Part shown: one piece after another, positions 58,854 to 64,000 of the stretch
Layout of the letters: each line of letters starts with the position of its first letter
How positions within the stretch are numbered: position 1 is the stretch's first letter
NCBI GenBank assembly: GCA_030674185.1
Contig: CM060315.1
Span: forward strand, 88,508,415 to 88,572,414
Source: Monoplex corrugatus
Taxonomy: Eukaryota; Mollusca; Gastropoda; Littorinimorpha; Ranellidae
Direction: 5' to 3'
DNA: 64,000 nt
Program-made: the position numbers and the translations under genes
Notes under the pieces: generated by a model
The model's database searches: none
What the model was told of the DNA's origin: nothing
The model's input: the letters and a program-made list of their open reading frames with translations, nothing else

Positions 58854-59182
58854 TTGCTCAAACCTTCTGACCCACACTGAAGGAGTCTGTATCTCTCAGC
58901 CCTGGTTGACGCAAAGATATACTATTATGACAGTAAGTGCACAGTACAGTCCTATCATGCAGTTCAACCCAGAATGAACTCCACAGCATCACAAAAATCA
59001 TCATCATGCATCATCATGGCATTGTGGACATTTTGTACCAGACCCTGTGGACACCCAGCTGGATTAGAAGAAAGGACAGAAAAAAACAAAAACAAAACAA
59101 AACAAAACAAATCCTTTCTGCTTCCCAGACACTCAGTCCATGCAACAATACCAAGACAATGTCTCTAGTGTCCATTACCTAC

Positions 59183-59332
59183 CTCATCTGATTCCAATTT
59201 GTATTTGGATATATCGCCCCCGTCTTCATCATCATCTTCTTCCTCTCTTTCATTATCTTTCTGTGGATGATGACTGATGTGAAATGGCTGGTCCTCTGAG
59301 GACTTGTTGCGCTTCTTCTTCTTCCGCCCAAA
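59183..59332 (-). CDS. ZRANB2: ZRANB2 orthologue, FGRKKKK/acidic exon
   Basis: A 150 nt exon (50 codons, phase 0 at both ends) with acceptor ATTCACAG above 59332 and donor GTAGGT below 59183. It encodes FGRKKKKRNKSSEDQPFHIS, HHPQKDNEREEEDDDEDGGD and ISKYKLESDE. This matches the ZRANB2 segment that follows the 'GEYDE' residues: a basic nuclear-localisation-like cluster, an acidic stretch and 'SKYKL'. It joins the 62965-63123 exon upstream and the 55593-55861 exon downstream without a frame change. Confidence 0.93.
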
Positions 59333-59394
59333 CTGTGAATCAGATTTGTTTATAACAACAACAACAAAAAACTTGATGGTTCAAGTTCAAGTTC

Positions 59395-60040
59395 ATATTG
59401 CTTACAGCCCAGCCAACTACTAGAGCCATATCAGGGTTAACACCTTGTCAAAAACGACAGCCAGGTTAACATAAAAGACAACAGTTAAAAACCATGCTCA
59501 CCATTAACCTTGCAAATCTAAAATGCAAATAAAGAAAAACAGCCGAAAAATCACATCAGGTGAAATCTACTGATCTCTTGTAAATACTGGAAAATTGCAT
59601 AAGCAGGGACGTCTCAGAAGAGGTTCTTTAAGGAGTCTGCTGTGTAGTGCTTATGTCTCACAACATAGGAGTCCCAGCAATCAAGGAGGTGTCTGATGCT
59701 CATCGGCTCGTCACATGGTATACACCACGGTGTTTGTTTTTTAAAAGGTACTGTAAATGAGTGTAGCATGTGTGACCCCTATATGTGTAACCTACATAAC
59801 GCTGTCTCTTTCTTACGGTTGACCCTGATGGTGACATGAAACAAAGACAATAATTAATACCAGAACAGTCCAAGTCTGTAAAACAATCTGACACTGCTGA
59901 TAAGATGGATGTACCTGTCCTACTGTAGTTGCTGCCACAGAACCTACATGAAAAGTACACCTGTCCTGGGACCTTTCCATATCTTCCCTCTGCCCAAAAT
60001 GTAAATAATGTCATAACTGTTAACTGATCTAGTCAAGGAG
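59395..60040 (-). mobile_element. Jockey-like LINE 3' end sharing its tail with R1
   Basis: The minus-strand remnant encodes a post-RNase H-like segment (CIPCDEPMSIRHLLDCWDSY, VVRHKHYTADSLKNLF, stop, then DVPAYAIFQYLQEISRFHLM and a stop). A short 3'UTR follows, ending in 'cctgatatggctctagtagttggctgggctg' and (GAACTT)n at 59384-59397. The final ~45 bp correspond to the end of the R1 repeats. It is 5' truncated. Confidence 0.7.
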
Positions 60041-60169
60041 GGCAGACCTCTTCATCATGAATGATTACTGTCCTAACTTGGTATATGATGCTGTCCGTGA
60101 CATGACTTAACTGGCAAATTAAAGAACCATGACAGCAGATGACAAAATGCCTGGGCCAAGCTCAGGCAA

Positions 60170-61672
60170 ACGAAGAAGAAAGGAAAAACAATATGCTGAC
60201 ATCTAGTCCTCAAACAAAGAAAAATGGAGAAACAATATGCTGACATCTAGTCCTCAGACAAACAAAGAAGAACGGAAAAACAATATGCTGACATCTAATC
60301 CTCAAACAAAGAAGAATGGAGAAACAATATGCTGACATCTAGTCCTCAAACAAAGAAGAACAGAGAAACAATATGCTGATATCTAGTCCTCAGGCAAACA
60401 AAGAAGAATGGAGAAATAATGTGCTGACATCTAGCCCTCAGCCAAATACAGAAGAATGGAGAAACAATATGCTGATATCTAGTCCTCAGACAAACAAAGA
60501 AGAATGGAGAAACAATATGTTGACATCTAGTCTTCAGACAAACAAAGAACAGAGAAACAATATGCTGACTCTAGTCCTCAGACAAACAAAGAACAGAGAA
60601 ACAATATGCTGACATCTAGTCCTCAGACAAACAAAGAAGAATGGAGAAACAATATGCTGACATCTAGTCCTCAGACAAACAAAGAAACAATATGATGACA
60701 TCTAGTCCTCAGACAAACAAAGAACAGAGAAACAATATGCTGACATCTAGTCCTCAGACAAACAAAGAAACAATATGATGACATCTAGTCCTCAGACAAA
60801 CAAAGAACAGAGAAACAATATGCTGACATCTAGTCCTCAGACAAACAAAGAACAGAGAAACAATATGCTGACATCTAGTACTCAGACAAACAAAGAAACA
60901 ATATGCTGACATCTAGTCCTCAGACAAACAAAGAAACAATATGCTGACATCTAGTACTCAGACAAACAAAGAAACAATATGCTGACATCTAGTCCTCAGA
61001 CAAACAAAGAAACAATATGCTGACATCTAGTACTCAGACAAAGAAAGAACAGAGAAACAATATGCTGACATCTAGTCCTCAGACAAACAAAGAAGAACAG
61101 AGAAACAATATGCTGACATCTAGTACTCAGACAAACAAAGAACAGAGAAACAATATGCTGACATCTAGTCCTCAGACAAACAAAGAAGAACAGAGAAACA
61201 ATATGCTGACATCTAGTCCTCAGACAAACAAAGAAGAACAGAGAAACAATATGCTGACATCTAGTACTCAGACAAAGAACAGAGAAACAATATGCTGACA
61301 TCTAGTCCTCAGACAAACAAAGAACAGAGAAACAATATGCTGACATCTAGTACTCAGACAAAGAACAGAGAAACAATATGCTGACATCTAGTCCTCAGAC
61401 AAACAAAGAAGAACAGAGAAACAATATGCTGACATCTAGTCCTCAGACAAACAAAGAAGAACAGAGAAACAATATGCTGACATCTAGTCCTCAGACAAAC
61501 AAAGAAGAACAGAGAAACAATATGCTGACATCTAGTCCTCAGACAAACAAAGAAGAACAGAGAAACAATATGCTGACATCTAGCCTCAGGCAAACGAAGA
61601 AGAATGGAGAAATAATGTGCTGACATCTAGTCCTCGGCCAAATAAAAAAGAATGGAGAAACAATATGCTGAC
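60170..61672. repeat. 38-48-bp minisatellite, about 33 units
   Basis: The unit is ACAATATGCTGACATCTAGT, CCTCAGACAAACAAAGAAGA, ACAGAGAA with length variants of 48, 45 and 38 bp. The 45 and 48 bp units keep frame on both strands, creating long open frames (about 16 residues per repeat) without gene character. It lies in the ZRANB2 intron and is cut at its right edge by a LINE; a remnant unit continues at 62336-62385. Confidence 0.95.
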
Positions 61673-62335
61673 ATAATAATAATAATAATAATTACAATAT
61701 TTATATAGCGCAAATCTTGATAAAATCAAATCTAAGCGCTGAAACAACACAACACACCGCACCCACACGCACGCACACACACGCACCACACACACACGGC
61801 TATAAATGGGGAGAAAGAAAAAAAACAATGGAAAATTATAGAGCATATTATATACAATTATATATATATTGGAATGTGATTCCCCTCGAGTGGAGACAGG
61901 CTGCAGAGGGGATTGAGTGAGGTTAGGATTTTATGCAAGGAGAAAAGGTGAGTTTTGAGAGCGGACTTGAAGGAGACAAAAGTAGGTTGCTGACGGACTG
62001 AGAGAGGAAGTTTGTTCCAGGAGAGCGGACCAGAAACACAGAAGGCTCGTGGACATAGGTATTGAGCTTAGTGCGTGGAAAGCGAAAAGTCAGAGGATCG
62101 GAGGCAGAGCGGAGGGTACGTGAGGGAACATAGATCTCAAGTAGGCTTGACAGGTAATCGGGGGCTGCGTTATTGAGGCTTTTGTAGCACATGGTGTCTA
62201 GTTTGTACTGTATGCGCTTTGATAATGGGAGCCAGTGAAGTTGTGCCAGGAGAGGAGATATGTGGTCAGCTTTTTTCTTTTGAGTACAAGGCATGCAGCA
62301 TTGTTTTGAATGCGCTGTAGGATGTGAGTGGTGGA
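61672..62335 (-). mobile_element. L2/CR1-like LINE, 5'-truncated copy inside the minisatellite
   Basis: A minus-strand copy of the 43-47/57.7 kb family: (AAT)n tail at 61675-61691, GCGC stem, shortened (CA)n and the RT C-terminal region up to TCCACCACTCACATCCTACA. The coding part has several one-base losses, so the frame is broken. Its 5' truncation is at the same base as the nested copy at 44282. Confidence 0.88.
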
Positions 62336-62755
62336 GGACAAACAAAGAACGGAGAAAAAATATGCTGACAATAGATGTCCTCACTAAAACACACAGGACA
62401 GCCCCCCCCCCCCACAACCCACTAACACAGCCAACTCACTTCATCATATTCTCCATCAGAGTCATCTCGTCTGATGTACTCCACCACTCGTCTCTTTCAT
62501 ATAACCACTCCAAAGCAGTTCTCTGTTCCACTCGTCATACTTCGGGCGTTGCACATGTTGAAGCTCATGGACGTGCCCAATCACATTGCCGCAACTGGAG
62601 TAATCATTTTTATACATCAACAACTGTACAGATTACAGCACTACTATCAACATTGAATGCACATGTCATGCAATTTTTATATTACAAGACTACTATCATA
62701 TCATATATACATATGCATTTTACAGTACAAAGAACTACAGCACTATCTATCAATT
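62236..62755. repeat. First copy of ~525-bp tandem duplication containing a ZRANB2 exon
   Basis: LINE sequence from 'gaagttgtgccaggagagg', the minisatellite remnant, poly-C, the exon-like segment and the start of the 62-bp satellite recur in the same order from 62762 to about 63240. The two copies differ mainly by single-base indels. Confidence 0.85.
62440..62594 (-). pseudogene. ZRANB2: Duplicate, damaged ZRANB2 zinc-finger exon
   Basis: A 155 nt segment with the same acceptor (CTCCAG) and donor (GTGAGT) context as 62965-63123 but several single-base losses, for example in the codons for the DEVVEYI and GGGYMER segments. It nevertheless retains the correct end of the exon (GATGACTCTGATGGAGAATA), which the other copy has lost by a one-base deletion. 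If the duplication is real this is a broken second exon; more likely both copies are error-bearing versions of one exon. Confidence 0.75.
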
Positions 62756-62964
62756 TATAATGAAGTTGTGCCAGGAGAGGAGATATGTGGTCAGCTTTTT
62801 TCTTTTTGAGTACAAGGCATGCAGCATGTTTTGAATGCGCTGTAGGATGTGAGTGGTGGAGGACAACAAAGAAGGAGAAAAAATATGCTGACAATAGATG
62901 TCCTCACTAAAACACACAGGACACCCCCCCCCCCCCCACACACACACTAACACAGCAAACTCAC

Positions 62965-63123
62965 TTCATCATATTCTCCATCAAGTCATCTCGTCTGATG
63001 TACTCCACCACCTCGTCTCTTTCCATATAACCACCTCCAAAGCAGTTCTCTGTTCCACTCGTCCATACTCGGGCGTTGCACATGTTGCAGCTCATGCGAC
63101 GTGCCCAATTCACATTGCCGCAA
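62965..63123 (-). CDS. ZRANB2: ZRANB2 orthologue, second RanBP2-type zinc-finger exon
   Basis: The acceptor TATCTCCAG lies above 63123 and the donor GTGAGT below 62965. In frame it reads CGNVNWARRMSCNMCNARVW, then GGGYMERDEVVEYIRRDD. The NVNWARR...CNMCN pattern is the C-terminal half of a RanBP2-type zinc finger (W-x-C-x2-4-C-x3-N-x6-C-x2-C), which in ZRANB2 binds single-stranded RNA with the AGGUAA-type splice-site sequence. The tail of the exon should give a GEYDE motif, but a missing base after GATGACT shifts the frame in this copy. The first zinc finger and the start codon lie beyond the window. Confidence 0.92.
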
Positions 63124-63164
63124 CTGGAGATAATCATTTCTTTTACATCAACAACTGTACAAAG

Positions 63165-64000
63165 ATTACATGCACTACCTATCAACATTGTAAATGCACA
63201 TGTCATGCAATATTATATATTAACAAAGACTATCTATCAATATCATATATACATAATGCAATATTTTACAGTAACAAAGAACTTACAGGCACTATCTATC
63301 AATATCAAAATATACATAATGCAATATATTACAGTAACAAAGACATTACAGGCACTATCTATCAGTATCATATATACACACACAGTGCAATATATTACAG
63401 TAACAAAGACATTACAGACACTATCAGTATCATACATACACAGTGCAATATATTACATTAACAAAGACATTACAGGCACTATCTATCAATACCATACATA
63501 CACAGTGCAATACACTACAGTAACAAAGACATTAGAGACACTATCTATCATTATCATACATACACAGTGCAATATATTACAATAACAAAGATATGACAGA
63601 CACTATCACTATCATACATACACAGTGCAATATATTACAGTAACAAAGACATGACAGACACTATCACTATCATACATACACAGTGCAATATATTATAGTA
63701 ACAAAGACACTATAAACACTATCTATCAGTATCATACATACACAGTGCAATATATTACAGTAACAAACAAATGACAGACTATCAGTATCATACATACACA
63801 GTGCAATATATTACAGTAACAAAGACATTACCGACACTATCTATCACTATCATACATACACAGTGCAATATATTACAGTAACAAAGACATTACAGACACT
63901 ATCTATCACTATCAGTATCATACATACACAGTGCAATATATTACAGTAACAAAGACATTACAGACACTATCTATCACTATCATACATACACAGTGCAATA
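63165..64000. repeat. ~62-bp satellite continuing past the window edge, at least 13 units
   Basis: The unit is ACAGTAACAAAGACATTACA, GACACTATCTATCACTATCA, TACATACACAGTGCAATATA, TT. The first units next to the exon are diverged (63150-63300) and later ones nearly identical, so the array appears to have grown from the intron sequence just upstream of the ZRANB2 exon. Confidence 0.95.

Noticed and set aside
61017..61298. Repeat protein-like frames on both strands
   Set aside because: They follow from 45/48-bp minisatellite units inside a ZRANB2 intron. There is no independent gene signal.

Overview
This is eukaryotic DNA: GT-AG introns, SR-rich and zinc-finger coding exons, LINEs, SINEs, MITEs, and many micro- and minisatellites. 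The mix of CCHC-knuckle vasa-like exons, tRNA-headed SINEs with internal expansions, RTE, L2/CR1-like and Jockey-like LINEs and dense (CA)n suggests a lophotrochozoan, most likely a gastropod mollusc. That placement is inference; no rRNA or mitochondrial marker is present. Bacterial features (operons, ribosome binding sites, CRISPR) do not apply.

Only two host genes are recognisable, both on the minus strand and both incomplete. (1) A vasa/DDX4-like germline helicase gene is represented by three phase-compatible exons at 7328-7362, 5497-5870 and 3210-3778. They encode a Gly/Phe-rich, Trp-Asp-Asp-containing N-terminal region followed by six CCHC zinc knuckles. The helicase core would lie left of base 1. 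(2) A ZRANB2 orthologue is represented by exons at 62965-63123, 59183-59332, 55593-55861 and 51305-51470. They carry the second RanBP2-type zinc finger, the GEYDE/FGRKKKK segment, two acidic 'SKY(K/N)L' segments and the SR-rich tail. The start codon and first zinc finger lie right of base 64000.

Everything else is repeat-derived or unassigned. From left to right: a LINE 3' end (1.1-2.3 kb); vasa exons with a TTAA-flanked MITE and copies of a ~530 bp SINE-like repeat (R1) in the introns (2.5-7.4 kb); two decayed RTE-type LINEs (8.9-10.8 and 13.1-15.0 kb); a duplicated patchwork with TTAA foldback MITEs (15-25 kb); further LINE fragments (27-31 kb); a 34-bp minisatellite (31.1-32.1 kb); tRNA-derived SINEs and a Jockey RNase H relic (32-36 kb); a low-density stretch (36.7-41.5 kb); a strongly nested locus (41.5-47.3 kb); SINEs and SINE-derived minisatellites (47-51 kb); and the ZRANB2 gene, whose introns hold LINEs and three satellites (51.3-64 kb).

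The most informative patterns are these. Minisatellites repeatedly arise by tandem expansion inside SINEs (41.8, 48.4 and 50.5 kb). A palindromic piggyBac-like MITE family occurs in several copies, four of them with TTAA at both ends. The R1 repeat shares its 3' tail with a LINE fragment at 59.4 kb, which suggests a LINE/SINE partnership. A LINE sits inside a SINE-derived satellite and itself carries an opposite-strand copy of the same family. Finally, several duplicated, indel-rich segments look like uncorrected long-read sequence, including two complementary damaged copies of one ZRANB2 exon, and should be checked before any biological reading.
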